A program made the position numbers and the translations under genes. A DNA stretch of 12,801 bases, taken from contig CAPGBJ010000032.1 in the NCBI GenBank assembly GCA_948616425.1, forward strand, positions 1 through 12,801, given 5' to 3'. Source of the DNA: an uncultured Oscillospiraceae bacterium. GTDB taxonomy: Bacteria; Bacillota; Clostridia; Oscillospirales; Oscillospiraceae. Positions 1 to 7,793 of this stretch are shown here, piece by piece; position 1 is the stretch's first letter, and the number at the start of each line of letters is the position of its first letter. The notes under the pieces are model-generated. The model did not search any database and had not been told where the DNA came from. It saw nothing but the letters and a program-made list of their open reading frames with translations.

Positions 1-1197
<1,197 letters not shown>

Positions 1198-1208
1198 AAA
1201 AGTGTAAA

Positions 1209-1246
1209 ATGTGCCGTCCCTCTTGGAGGGACAGCACACTTTTTTT
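1209..1246 (+). terminator. Intrinsic terminator of metG
   Basis: GTGCCGTCCCTC pairs with GAGGGACAGCAC across a three-base loop (about 12 bp with one C/A mismatch) and is followed by seven T residues. It lies 11 bases after the metG stop codon, so pyk needs its own promoter in 1247-1345. I found no convincing -35/-10 pair there. TATGAT at 1335-1340 is too close to the pyk ribosome site to serve. Confidence 0.9.
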
Positions 1247-1361
1247 GCGGAAGTATCTCCATTTTTATGAAAATCGACTCTATCCATCCGAGATTTTTTC
1301 CTGTAACATAGGCTACGCAAGGACAGAAATGACGTATGATACCCGAAGGAGGTAATCACTG

Positions 1362-2792
1362 ATGAGAAGAACAAAAATTATCTGCACCCTGGGCCCCGCG
1401 GTGGACAGTGAGGACATGATCCGCACCCTGATCCGCACCGGCATGGACGCGGCCCGGTTCAACTTTTCCCACGGCAGTCACCCGGAGCATTTGGCCCGGC
1501 TCAACATGCTCAAGGCCGTCCGGGACGCCATGGGCCGGCCGGTGGCCACCATTTTGGACACCAAGGGCCCCGAGATCCGCATCAAGAGCTTTGAGACCAA
1601 GTCCATCACCCTGGAGCCCGGCGACCCCTTCACCCTCACCACCGAAGACCTCGTGGGCAACCAGGAGCGAGTGTCCGTCACCTACCTCCAGCTCCACCAG
1701 GAGCTCTCCCCCGGCCAAGAGATTCTGATTGACGACGGTCTGGTGGCCATCCGGGTAGAGCGTATAGAGGGGACGAATATCATCTGTGTTGTGGAGAACG
1801 GCGGCACCCTTTCCGCCAACAAGTCCATCAACATCCCTGGGGTCCATATCCAGCTGCCCGCCCTCACCGAGAAGGACGTAGAGGACATCCGTTTTGGCGT
1901 GGAGAATGACTTCGACTTTATCGCCGCCTCCTTTGTCCGCCGGGCGGCGGATGTGGAGGCCGTCCGGGCGGTCCTCCACGAGTGCGGGGGAGATGACGTG
2001 AAAATCATCGCCAAGATCGAGAACCAGGAGGGGGTGGACAACCTGGATGAGATTTTGGAGGTCGCTGACGGCATCATGGTGGCCCGGGGCGACCTGGGGG
2101 TGGAGATCCCCGCCGCCCGGGTGCCCATCCTGCAAAAGCAGATGATCCGCAAGGGGCTGCAGCAGGGCAAACCGGTCATCACCGCCACCCAGATGCTGGA
2201 CTCTATGATGCGCAACCCCCGCCCCACCCGGGCGGAGGTGTCCGACGTGGCCAACGCCGTCTACGACGGCACCGGCAGTGTGATGCTCTCCGGCGAGACC
2301 GCCGGGGGCAAGTATCCGGTGGAGGCCCTCACCGCCATGGTGGGCATCGTCACCGAGACGGAGAGCGCCATCGACTACTGGAAGCAGTTCCAGAAACAGC
2401 GGGTCCTCCCCGCCTCTAACATCAACGACGCCATCACCCACACCTGCTGCCTCACCGCCAAGGACCTGGATGCCAAGGCCATCCTCACCGCCACCAACTC
2501 GGGCCGCAGCGCCCGTATGATCTGCCGGTTCCGCCCCGCCTGCCCCATTGCCGCCCTCACCATGCACGAGAAGGTGCGCCGGCAGCTGAACATCTCCTGG
2601 GGCGTCACCCCCTACCTCACCGGCGAGGTCAACTCCACCGACCGCATCTTTTCCCTGTCCGCTCAGGTGGCCCTGAAAGAGGGGCTGGTCCAGAACGGTG
2701 ACACTGTGGTTATCACAGCCGGCGTTCCTCTGGGCAAGAGCGGTTCCACCAATCTGATCAAGGCCCAGGTCATTGATGAGGAGTCTATGTAA
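1362..2792 (+). CDS. pyk: Pyruvate kinase
   Basis: Catalyses the last step of glycolysis, phosphoenolpyruvate + ADP to pyruvate + ATP, in the cytosol. The 476 residues match the usual compact bacterial form; the extra C-terminal PEP-utiliser-like domain of some bacilli is absent. Visible active-site elements are R32, N34, S36 and H37 in ARFNFSHG, the DTKGPEIR strand (66-73), catalytic K218 and metal ligand E220 in IIAKIENQEG, D244 in MVARGDLGVEIP, and T276 in ITATQML followed by MRNPRPTRAEVSD. E71 in KGPE is the residue that marks potassium-dependent pyruvate kinases (E117 in the muscle enzyme). The start is set by AAGGAGG at 1346-1352, nine bases before ATG. The gene stands alone between two terminators. 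The residues that would decide which allosteric effector binds the C-terminal domain cannot be judged by eye. Confidence 0.97.
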   Translation: MRRTKIICTLGPAVDSEDMIRTLIRTGMDAARFNFSHGSHPEHLARLNMLKAVRDAMGRPVATILDTKGPEIRIKSFETKSITLEPGDPFTLTTEDLVGNQERVSVTYLQLHQELSPGQEILIDDGLVAIRVERIEGTNIICVVENGGTLSANKSINIPGVHIQLPALTEKDVEDIRFGVENDFDFIAASFVRRAADVEAVRAVLHECGGDDVKIIAKIENQEGVDNLDEILEVADGIMVARGDLGVEIPAARVPILQKQMIRKGLQQGKPVITATQMLDSMMRNPRPTRAEVSDVANAVYDGTGSVMLSGETAGGKYPVEALTAMVGIVTETESAIDYWKQFQKQRVLPASNINDAITHTCCLTAKDLDAKAILTATNSGRSARMICRFRPACPIAALTMHEKVRRQLNISWGVTPYLTGEVNSTDRIFSLSAQVALKEGLVQNGDTVVITAGVPLGKSGSTNLIKAQVIDEESM

Positions 2793-2806
2793 AGCTGATA
2801 CATCGC

Positions 2807-2844
2807 AAAAGGTCCGCTCCCACTGGGGGCGGACCTTGTTTTTG
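2807..2844. terminator. Bidirectional intrinsic terminator between pyk and the BlaR1-like gene
   Basis: A 13-bp stem, AAGGTCCGCTCCC against GGGGGCGGACCTT (one T-G pair), closes a three-base loop at 2822-2824. On the plus strand TGTTTTTG follows. On the minus strand the stem is followed by TTTTGCG. It therefore can stop pyk transcripts and those of the convergent gene ending at 2882. Confidence 0.85.
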
Positions 2845-2845
2845 T

Positions 2846-2865
2846 CGGCAGCGCATCTGCTGCCG
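2846..2865. other. Short perfect hairpin next to the terminator
   Basis: CGGCAGC and GCTGCCG pair perfectly over seven bases with a six-base loop. No T-run follows on either strand. It lies 16 bases after the minus-strand stop codon and before the bidirectional terminator, so it may protect the 3' end of that transcript. Its role is inference. Confidence 0.5.
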
Positions 2866-2881
2866 GTAAGCGGATGTTCAC

Positions 2882-4375
2882 TTAAAAAATGTCCTCCGGG
2901 TCGATGTGGGAACCGTCTTTGGAGATTTCAAAGTGGAGGACGCTTCCGGTGACGCGGCCAGTGGCGCCCACGCAGCCAATCATCTCCCCCTGCTCCACCG
3001 ACTGTCCTGCCTCTACGGCCCGTTCGCTCATGTGTGCATAGAGGGTGCTGGAGCCGTCGCTGTGGGAGATCTCCACAAGGTTGCCATAGGTCAACCCGCT
3101 GTCCATCTCTGACCGAGTCACCACGCCGCTCTTGGCGGCATAGACAGCCGTGCCCTTGGGCGCGGCGATGTCGATACCCAGATGGTCTGTGATCTCCCCA
3201 GTAGCGGGATGGACCCTCTGCCCTGCGGGATTGGAAATTTTCTGGTACTCCTGGGGCAGCGGCCAGGCGAACTCCTCTTCGCCGGAGGTCTCCCCAATTC
3301 CATCGGCACACGCGTCCCCTTCCGCCGCCGTGGAGGCGGATGGGGACGTGTCATGGCTCTGGACAGGCTGGTCCAAATTCTCGGGGACAGGGGCCCTCGA
3401 GGTGGCAAAGACGGCGGTGATACCGGTCACCAGCAGAATGGCGGTGAGAATGGTTCCAAAAGATGTTCTTTTGATCTTCATGATAGCTTGAATCCTTTCT
3501 TCCATATGGTCTTGGGTGGTGTAAGGGGCGCACAGCGGGAAAAATCCGCGCTCCGCCGCGGAAAGAAGGGCATAGGCGTAGTCTTTTCGCCGATCCAGCC
3601 CCAAGGTACGCACCACTGCTTCGTCACAAGCCAGTTCTAAGTCGCGATTGGCGCAGAAATACATGGCCCATACCAGGGGATTGAACCAGTGGACACACAG
3701 GGCCGCGGCCAGCAGCAGCTTCCAGACCATGTCCCCCCGGCGGATGTGGATATATTCGTGGGTCAGGATGCAGGTCAGATGTTCCTCGTCGGAGCAGCAT
3801 GTGTTTGCAGGCAGCAGAATCACCGGCTGGAGAAGGCCGTAGGCCAGGGGGGCGCGCACCGCCCGACTCACTTTGATCTGTACCGGCAGCAGGGTGGGAT
3901 GGGTCTCCTGCCAATGGCGGATCAGCTCTCCCTCTGCCGGGACAGCGTCCCAGAACCGGCGTAGATTCCACAGATAGGCGGCCCCGAAAAACAGGGCGGA
4001 TAGGGCCTCGCCCGTCAGATAGAGGGCGGCAACAGGGGGGAAGGACTCCGCTGCCTCCGGCTCGGGGGCGGTCCAGTCAAGCCCCGCCAGGGGGCCCGGA
4101 ATTGTGGTCGGGGACTGTACCGGGACAGGGGGCGGCGCTTCAGGAGAGGAGACACGCGCCGTCTCCATCGTCTGGGCCACCCAGGCCGCCCCCGTGTAGA
4201 CGCTGATGGGGGAGGGCAGCGCAAAGGGGACCAGCAGGCGGCACAGGGCCGCCGCCCACAGCAGCAGGAAGGTCCACTTGGGCACTTGGTACAGCAACAC
4301 TCGACGCAACACCAGAATCACGGCGATGAGGAGCCCGCCGCCAAGGCTCATTTCAAAGATGGTCATGGCGGTCAT
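2882..4375 (-). CDS. BlaR1-like M56 membrane metallopeptidase with C-terminal M23 (LytM) domain
   Basis: A 497-residue predicted membrane protein. Hydrophobic segments lie near residues 8-24, 33-51, 115-136, 217-240 and 305-325. The cytosolic-type M56 zinc protease site is HEYIH (206-210) with E247 in ELACDEAVV (247-255), as in BlaR1/MecR1. After the last membrane segment and a Ser/Pro/Asp-rich linker (about 326-366), the penicillin-sensing domain of BlaR1 is replaced by an M23 peptidase fold (about 370-497). H398 and D402 in HLGIDIA, H448 in LYAHM and H481 in VLHFEI are present. The first His of the usual HxH is Val479, so hydrolase activity is doubtful. The preferred start has TTGGAG upstream and begins one base after the blaI stop, so the two genes are probably translated together. 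Inferred role: an extracellular M23 domain senses the cell wall and the M56 site leads to loss of BlaI. Databases already name an 'M23/M56 family metallopeptidase', but I know of no studied function. Confidence 0.9.
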   Translation of the reverse strand: MTAMTIFEMSLGGGLLIAVILVLRRVLLYQVPKWTFLLLWAAALCRLLVPFALPSPISVYTGAAWVAQTMETARVSSPEAPPPVPVQSPTTIPGPLAGLDWTAPEPEAAESFPPVAALYLTGEALSALFFGAAYLWNLRRFWDAVPAEGELIRHWQETHPTLLPVQIKVSRAVRAPLAYGLLQPVILLPANTCCSDEEHLTCILTHEYIHIRRGDMVWKLLLAAALCVHWFNPLVWAMYFCANRDLELACDEAVVRTLGLDRRKDYAYALLSAAERGFFPLCAPYTTQDHMEERIQAIMKIKRTSFGTILTAILLVTGITAVFATSRAPVPENLDQPVQSHDTSPSASTAAEGDACADGIGETSGEEEFAWPLPQEYQKISNPAGQRVHPATGEITDHLGIDIAAPKGTAVYAAKSGVVTRSEMDSGLTYGNLVEISHSDGSSTLYAHMSERAVEAGQSVEQGEMIGCVGATGRVTGSVLHFEISKDGSHIDPEDIF

Positions 4376-4376
4376 G

Positions 4377-4739
4377 TCACTCCAATTCGTCGATCAGCTC
4401 CCGGAGACGGTGAATCTCCTCTGGGGGCAGTTGTTTTTTGCTGAGAAGAGAGGCAAACAGCAGGCTGGCAGAGCCGTCGAAAACCTTTTCTACCAGTTCA
4501 GCCGCCGCCGCCGCCTGGGCCTCCTCCCGGCGGACCAGAGGGACGCACTGAAAGCCAGGTTCCCGGCGCTCAATCGCCCCCTTGTCGATGCACTTTTTGA
4601 TGACAGTGTAGGTGGTGTTTTTGTTCCAGCCCACCAGTTCGCCCAGTTTGGTGGCAATCGCCTTGGCGGTGAGGGGCGCGTCCGCCTCCCAGAGCACCTC
4701 CATCACTTTGCGCTCGGAATCAAACAACTTCAGCTCCAT
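4377..4739 (-). CDS. blaI: BlaI/MecI/CopY-family transcriptional repressor
   Basis: A 120-residue repressor, the normal length for the family. The N-terminal winged helix (about 1-70) starts with LFDSERKVMEVLW and contains the recognition helix NKNTTYTVIKKCIDKGAIER (39-58). The C-terminal helices (about 72-120) would form the dimer. Family members bind palindromic operators as dimers and are inactivated by proteolysis when the partner BlaR1-type protease is triggered. Here the partner is the next gene, one base downstream. AGGAGG at 4747-4752 sets the start, seven bases before ATG. Three palindromes over its own promoter (4759-4824) argue for autorepression. Nothing in the window shows that it controls a beta-lactamase, so the symbol denotes the family, not resistance. 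Family assignment is firm and the regulated targets are unknown. Confidence 0.93.
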   Translation of the reverse strand: MELKLFDSERKVMEVLWEADAPLTAKAIATKLGELVGWNKNTTYTVIKKCIDKGAIERREPGFQCVPLVRREEAQAAAAAELVEKVFDGSASLLFASLLSKKQLPPEEIHRLRELIDELE

Positions 4740-4758
4740 AGATCGGCCTCCTGTTTAG

Positions 4759-4772
4759 ACTATCGCGATAGT
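4759..4772. promoter_or_regulatory. Predicted BlaI operator box 1
   Basis: ACTATCGCGATAGT is a perfect 14-base palindrome. It covers the predicted transcription start of the blaI operon, so a bound repressor would block initiation. It shares the ACTAT/ATAGT half-sites with the other two boxes. Confidence 0.75.
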
Positions 4773-4779
4773 TTGATTT

Positions 4780-4808
4780 ATACTATCACAGTAGTCTCTT
4801 CTTGTCAA
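4780..4808 (-). promoter_or_regulatory. Promoter of the blaI operon
   Basis: On the minus strand a perfect -35 TTGACA (4808-4803) is followed after 17 bases by TAGTAT (4785-4780), which matches four of the six -10 bases. Transcription should start near 4773, about 34 bases before the blaI start codon. Operator boxes flank and overlap it. Confidence 0.75.
4782..4795. promoter_or_regulatory. Predicted BlaI operator box 2
   Basis: ACTATCACAGTAGT has matching outer arms ACTA/TAGT and an imperfect centre. It overlaps the -10 element and the spacer of the blaI promoter. Its centre is 23 bases from that of box 1. It is the weakest of the three palindromes. Confidence 0.65.
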
Positions 4809-4824
4809 GACTATTCTAATAGTC
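4809..4824. promoter_or_regulatory. Predicted BlaI operator box 3
   Basis: GACTATTCTAATAGTC consists of perfect seven-base arms around a CT centre. It abuts the upstream edge of the -35 element, and its centre is 28 bases from that of box 2. It shares half-sites with boxes 1 and 2. Confidence 0.7.
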
Positions 4825-4977
4825 CATCGGATGTTTTTTATTCCCCAATATATGCGCTCCTGTTCCGGACTCCAGGATGGACTTGTCCGCTGACCTGTTT
4901 TTATGTCGAGATTCACGGGGAAGCAAGGGGATAAAACCATCAATTTAAACAAAATTCAAGTTCTTTTTTATTTCCCC

Positions 4978-5006
4978 TTGACTTTACCGCTTCTTTGCGT
5001 TACACT
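4978..5006 (+). promoter_or_regulatory. Promoter of the sodium:solute symporter gene
   Basis: TTGACT (4978-4983), a 17-base spacer and TACACT (5001-5006) form a good sigma-70-type promoter, with a start near 5013 and a leader of about 43 bases. An AT-rich stretch precedes it. No ACTAT/ATAGT box lies here, so control by BlaI is not indicated. The rest of the divergent gap, 4825-4977, holds nothing I can name. Confidence 0.6.
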
Positions 5007-5055
5007 TCAACGGTACAAAGCGTCAAAGAAATGGCGCAGGAGAGGACTGTTTCAT

Positions 5056-6630
5056 ATGACAATCAAATTGATTATGCTGCTGGTATTCTTCGGAGTCATG
5101 GTGGGCATTGGCCTATACTGCCGGAAGAACGCCACCGACGTCAGCGGTTTTGTACTGGGCGGGCGCTCCGTAGGCCCCTGGCTCACCGCCTTCGCCTATG
5201 GCACCTCCTACTTCTCCGCCGTGGTTTTTGTGGGCTACGCCGGCCAGTTTGGCTGGAAGTACGGCATTGCCGCCACTTGGGCGGGTATCGGCAACGCCAT
5301 TTTGGGTTCGTTGCTGGCCTGGGTGGTGCTGGGCCGCCGCACCCGCATCATGACCCAACACCTGGACAGCGCCACCATGCCCGAGTTTTTTGGCAAGCGG
5401 TTTGGCTCTCAATCGCTGAAGATCGCCGCCTCTGTGATTATTTTCATCTTCCTGATCCCCTACACCGCCAGCCTGTATAACGGCCTGTCCCGCCTGTTTG
5501 GTATGGCCTTTGACATTGACTACTCAGTCTGCGTCGTCGTGATGGCCATCCTCACCGGCGTCTATGTCATCGCCGGGGGCTACATGGCCACCGCCATCAA
5601 CGACTTTATCCAAGGCATCATCATGCTGTTTGGCATCTGCGCCGTGATCGTGGCGGTGCTGAACAGCCAAGGGGGCTTTATGGCCGCCCTGACCAAGCTG
5701 GCCCAGGTGCCCAACGAGACGGCTGCCGGCCCTGTGGCCTCCGCCCCCGGTGTCTTTGCCTCCTTCTTCGGCCCCGACCCGGTGAACCTGCTGGGGGTGG
5801 TACTCCTCACCTCCCTGGGGACCTGGGGCCTGCCCCAGATGGTGCAAAAGTTCTACGCCATCAAGAGCGAAAAATCCATTAACACCGGTACGGTGATCTC
5901 CACCCTTTTTGCCATGGTAGTGGCCGGGGGCTGCTACTTCCTGGGGGGCTTCGGCCGGCTGTTTACCGACAAGATTCAGTTCAACTCGGACGGCAGTATT
6001 GTGGGCGGCTTCGACTCCATTATTCCCACCATGCTGTCCGGCCTGCCTGACCTGCTGATTGCCGTGGTGGTGATTCTTGTGCTGTCCGCCTCCATGTCCA
6101 CCCTCAGTTCCCTGGTGCTCACCTCCAGTTCCACCCTCACCTTGGACCTGCTGAAGGACCATGTGGTGAAGGATATGGACCAGAAGAAGCAGGTCTTTGT
6201 GATGCGCTGCCTGATCGTGGTGTTTATCGCCATCTCGGTGGTGCTGGCCATCATCCAGTACCGCTCCACCGTCACCTTCATCGCCCAGCTTATGGGCGTG
6301 TCCTGGGGCGCCCTGGCCGGGGCCTTTCTGGCCCCCTTCCTCTATGGTCTGTACTGGAGGGGGACCACCAAAATCGCCTGCTGGACCAGCTTTATCTTCT
6401 CCACCGTGGTTATGCTGGCCGATATCTCCCCCCTGAAGGCCCATTTCCCCGCCCTGCTGGTCTCTCCCATCAACTGCGGCGCCTTCTGCATGATCGCCGG
6501 GCTGGTACTTGTACCGGTGGTGTCCCTACTCACTGCCAAGCCCAGGCGGGAGCTGGTGGACGACGCCTTCTCCTGCTACGAGGAGAGAGTCACCGTCCGC
6601 AAAAGCCAGGCGCTGGGAGACCCCCAGTAA
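5056..6630 (+). CDS. Sodium:solute symporter (SSS family), substrate unknown
   Basis: A 524-residue inner-membrane transporter of the SSS/SLC5 family (TC 2.A.21), which couples sodium influx to uptake of sugars, amino acids, vitamins or carboxylates. About 13 hydrophobic segments run through the protein. Family signatures seen are GGRSVGPW (36-42 region), the GTSYFSAVVFVGYAG helix (49-63), GGYMATAINDFIQG (174-187), and ASMSTLSSLVLTSSS (345-359). The last carries S348 and T349, which by my alignment match the Na2-site Ser and Thr of PutP. The position of PutP Asp55 seems to be Tyr52, so it is unlikely to be a plain proline carrier. The frame stays open upstream to 4903, but that extension (rich in charged residues and crossing the promoter) is unlikely. 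AGGAGAGG at 5038-5045 supports ATG 5056. No T-run terminator follows. The substrate cannot be told from sequence; the adjacent hydrolase may or may not be linked. Confidence 0.92.
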   Translation: MTIKLIMLLVFFGVMVGIGLYCRKNATDVSGFVLGGRSVGPWLTAFAYGTSYFSAVVFVGYAGQFGWKYGIAATWAGIGNAILGSLLAWVVLGRRTRIMTQHLDSATMPEFFGKRFGSQSLKIAASVIIFIFLIPYTASLYNGLSRLFGMAFDIDYSVCVVVMAILTGVYVIAGGYMATAINDFIQGIIMLFGICAVIVAVLNSQGGFMAALTKLAQVPNETAAGPVASAPGVFASFFGPDPVNLLGVVLLTSLGTWGLPQMVQKFYAIKSEKSINTGTVISTLFAMVVAGGCYFLGGFGRLFTDKIQFNSDGSIVGGFDSIIPTMLSGLPDLLIAVVVILVLSASMSTLSSLVLTSSSTLTLDLLKDHVVKDMDQKKQVFVMRCLIVVFIAISVVLAIIQYRSTVTFIAQLMGVSWGALAGAFLAPFLYGLYWRGTTKIACWTSFIFSTVVMLADISPLKAHFPALLVSPINCGAFCMIAGLVLVPVVSLLTAKPRRELVDDAFSCYEERVTVRKSQALGDPQ

Positions 6631-6667
6631 AAATCCCCTCTTCCCTCTTTCAAAATGGCAGGGCCTG

Positions 6668-6740
6668 TGGTATGCTTAGGTGTACCGCAGGCTTTGCCTA
6701 TAGTTACATCCATTTCGGATGCAGGGCAGGGGGCCTGCCT
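6668..6740 (+). promoter_or_regulatory. Possible extended -10 promoter and hairpin leader of the amidohydrolase gene
   Basis: TGGTATGCT (6668-6676) fits an extended -10 element. A weak -35, TTTCAA, lies 17 bases before TATGCT. The leader then holds three small perfect hairpins: AGGC-TTT-GCCT (6689-6699), CATCC-ATTTC-GGATG (6707-6721) and GGCAGG-GGG-CCTGCC (6725-6739). None is followed by a T-run. I do not recognise a riboswitch. Confidence 0.3.
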
Positions 6741-6776
6741 CACCTGATATGATGTTCCCAGAAAGGAATTGTTCCC

Positions 6777-7631
6777 ATGATTTTCGACATCCACACCCAC
6801 ACCTTCCCTGACAAAATTGCCGCTGCCACCATTCAAAAACTCCAGTCCATGTGCCATACCGTGGCCTTCTCCGACGGCACCGAGGCAGGACTGCGGGCCT
6901 CTATGTCTGTAGCCGGGATTGACGGCTGTCTGGTCCTCCCGGTGGCTACCAGCGTCCGGCAGGTGGTCCACGTCAACGACGCCTCTGCCCGGATGAACGA
7001 GGCGGGACCCGAGACTGGCCTGTGGTCCTTCGGCTGTATGCACCCCGATTTCCCGGACTGGAAGTCCGAGCTGGCCCGGGTGGCCCAGCTGGGTATGAAG
7101 GGGATCAAGCTCCACCCGATCTATCAGGGGATCGACTTCGACGATGTTCGTTACCTGCGCATTCTGGACCGCTGTGGCGAACTGGGGCTGGCCGTCCTCA
7201 CCCACGCCGGCCGGGACATCGGATTCCCCCTCCGGGACCACTGCACCCCGGAGATGACCCAGAACGCCCTGCGGCAGGTGGGACCGGTGACCCTCATTCT
7301 GGCCCATATGGGTGGCTGGCGGGAGTGGGACCGGGTGGAGGCCCTGCTGCCCGACACCGGGGTCTATCTGGACACCGCCTTCGCCCTGGGCCGCATCTCC
7401 CCCCTGGGGGATGGCTACTACGGCCCCTCTGACCTGCCTCTGATGGAGGTGGAGCAGTTTGTCCGCATGGTGCGGGCCTTCCCCGGCCGGGTCCTTTTCG
7501 GTACGGATACCCCCTGGCGGGACCAGAGGGAGGGGGTTGCGTTGATTGAGGCCCTCCCCCTCACCCGGGAGGAGAAGGACGGCATTTTGGGGGGATATGC
7601 CCAGAAGCTGCTGGGGTTTCAACGGAGCTGA
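6777..7631 (+). CDS. Metal-dependent amidohydrolase (Amidohydro_2 / TIM-barrel hydrolase)
   Basis: A 284-residue cytosolic protein of the amidohydrolase superfamily, a divalent-metal TIM-barrel hydrolase or decarboxylase. The metal-binding sites run in the usual order: H6 and H8 in DIHTHTF at strand 1, K111 and H113 in GIKLHP, H143 in LTHAG, H177 in LAHMGGW, and D244 in FGTDTPW at strand 8. This pattern fits the Amidohydro_2 group (PF04909), whose members act on diverse amides, lactones and aromatic acids. No signal peptide is seen. The start is supported by AAAGGA at 6762-6767. It follows the symporter by 146 bases with a possible promoter of its own, so a shared substrate is only a guess. 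A TatD-type nuclease was considered; the spacing and the LAHMGG motif favour Amidohydro_2. The substrate is unknown. Confidence 0.85.
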   Translation: MIFDIHTHTFPDKIAAATIQKLQSMCHTVAFSDGTEAGLRASMSVAGIDGCLVLPVATSVRQVVHVNDASARMNEAGPETGLWSFGCMHPDFPDWKSELARVAQLGMKGIKLHPIYQGIDFDDVRYLRILDRCGELGLAVLTHAGRDIGFPLRDHCTPEMTQNALRQVGPVTLILAHMGGWREWDRVEALLPDTGVYLDTAFALGRISPLGDGYYGPSDLPLMEVEQFVRMVRAFPGRVLFGTDTPWRDQREGVALIEALPLTREEKDGILGGYAQKLLGFQRS

Positions 7632-7660
7632 CCCCCAACGTCCCCGCCGCGAGGGCCAAA

Positions 7661-7759
7661 GCCTCCTTTTCCCCGCAAGGGGGACGCGATAGCCGTTAGC
7701 GGCAAAGCCGCTGACGGCTATCCAGTGAGAGGAGGCGCCCCAGTGCGCAAACTGGGGCG
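7661..7759 (+). repeat. Folded repeat-like element upstream of the ProX-like gene
   Basis: The gap 7632-7793 folds into nested stems. GCCTCCT (7661-7667) pairs with AGGAGGC (7730-7736). This outer stem encloses CCCC-GCAA-GGGG (7671-7682) and a 16-bp stem with an AAA loop (GATAGCCGTTAGCGGC at 7688-7703 against 7707-7722, one wobble pair). A further perfect 9-bp hairpin, CGCCCCAGT/ACTGGGGCG, follows at 7736-7759. There is no T-run and no open frame of note. It resembles the GC-rich hairpin repeats common between genes in gut Clostridia (inference from memory). A structured RNA leader of the downstream gene is the alternative. Confidence 0.55.
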
Positions 7760-7793
7760 GGACAAAGGATTTCATTCAAAAAGGAGCGATACC

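Noticed and set aside
1335..1340. TATGAT as the -10 of a pyk promoter
   Set aside because: Transcription would start within the ribosome site at 1346-1352, and no -35 lies 16-18 bases upstream.
1356..2567. Long open frame on the minus strand opposite pyk
   Set aside because: It is rich in Gly, His, Asp and Val, as expected for the antisense of a GC-rich gene, and the plus strand encodes an unmistakable pyruvate kinase.
4377..4739. Beta-lactam resistance locus
   Set aside because: The repressor and protease belong to the BlaI/BlaR1 families, but there is no penicillin-binding sensor domain and no beta-lactamase or PBP2a gene in the window.
4903..5055. N-terminal extension of the symporter frame starting at ATG 4903
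   Set aside because: The extension runs across the predicted promoter (4978-5006), is unlike a transporter N-terminus and lacks a ribosome site. ATG 5056 has AGGAGAGG upstream and begins the first membrane helix.
5524..6444. Long open frame on the minus strand opposite the symporter
   Set aside because: Composition is Gly/His-rich with no recognisable domain, and it mirrors the codon bias of the symporter gene.
7688..7722. Intrinsic terminator after the amidohydrolase
   Set aside because: The 16-bp stem is strong, but no T-run follows on either strand.
6576..7775. 399-codon minus-strand frame opposite the amidohydrolase
   Set aside because: It spans two genes and an intergenic hairpin element without any domain; an antisense shadow of GC-rich coding sequence.
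7725..7793. Earlier start for the ProX-like gene at ATG 7725
   Set aside because: The extra 23 residues are encoded by the hairpin element and have no family match. AAGGAG sits seven bases before ATG 7794.
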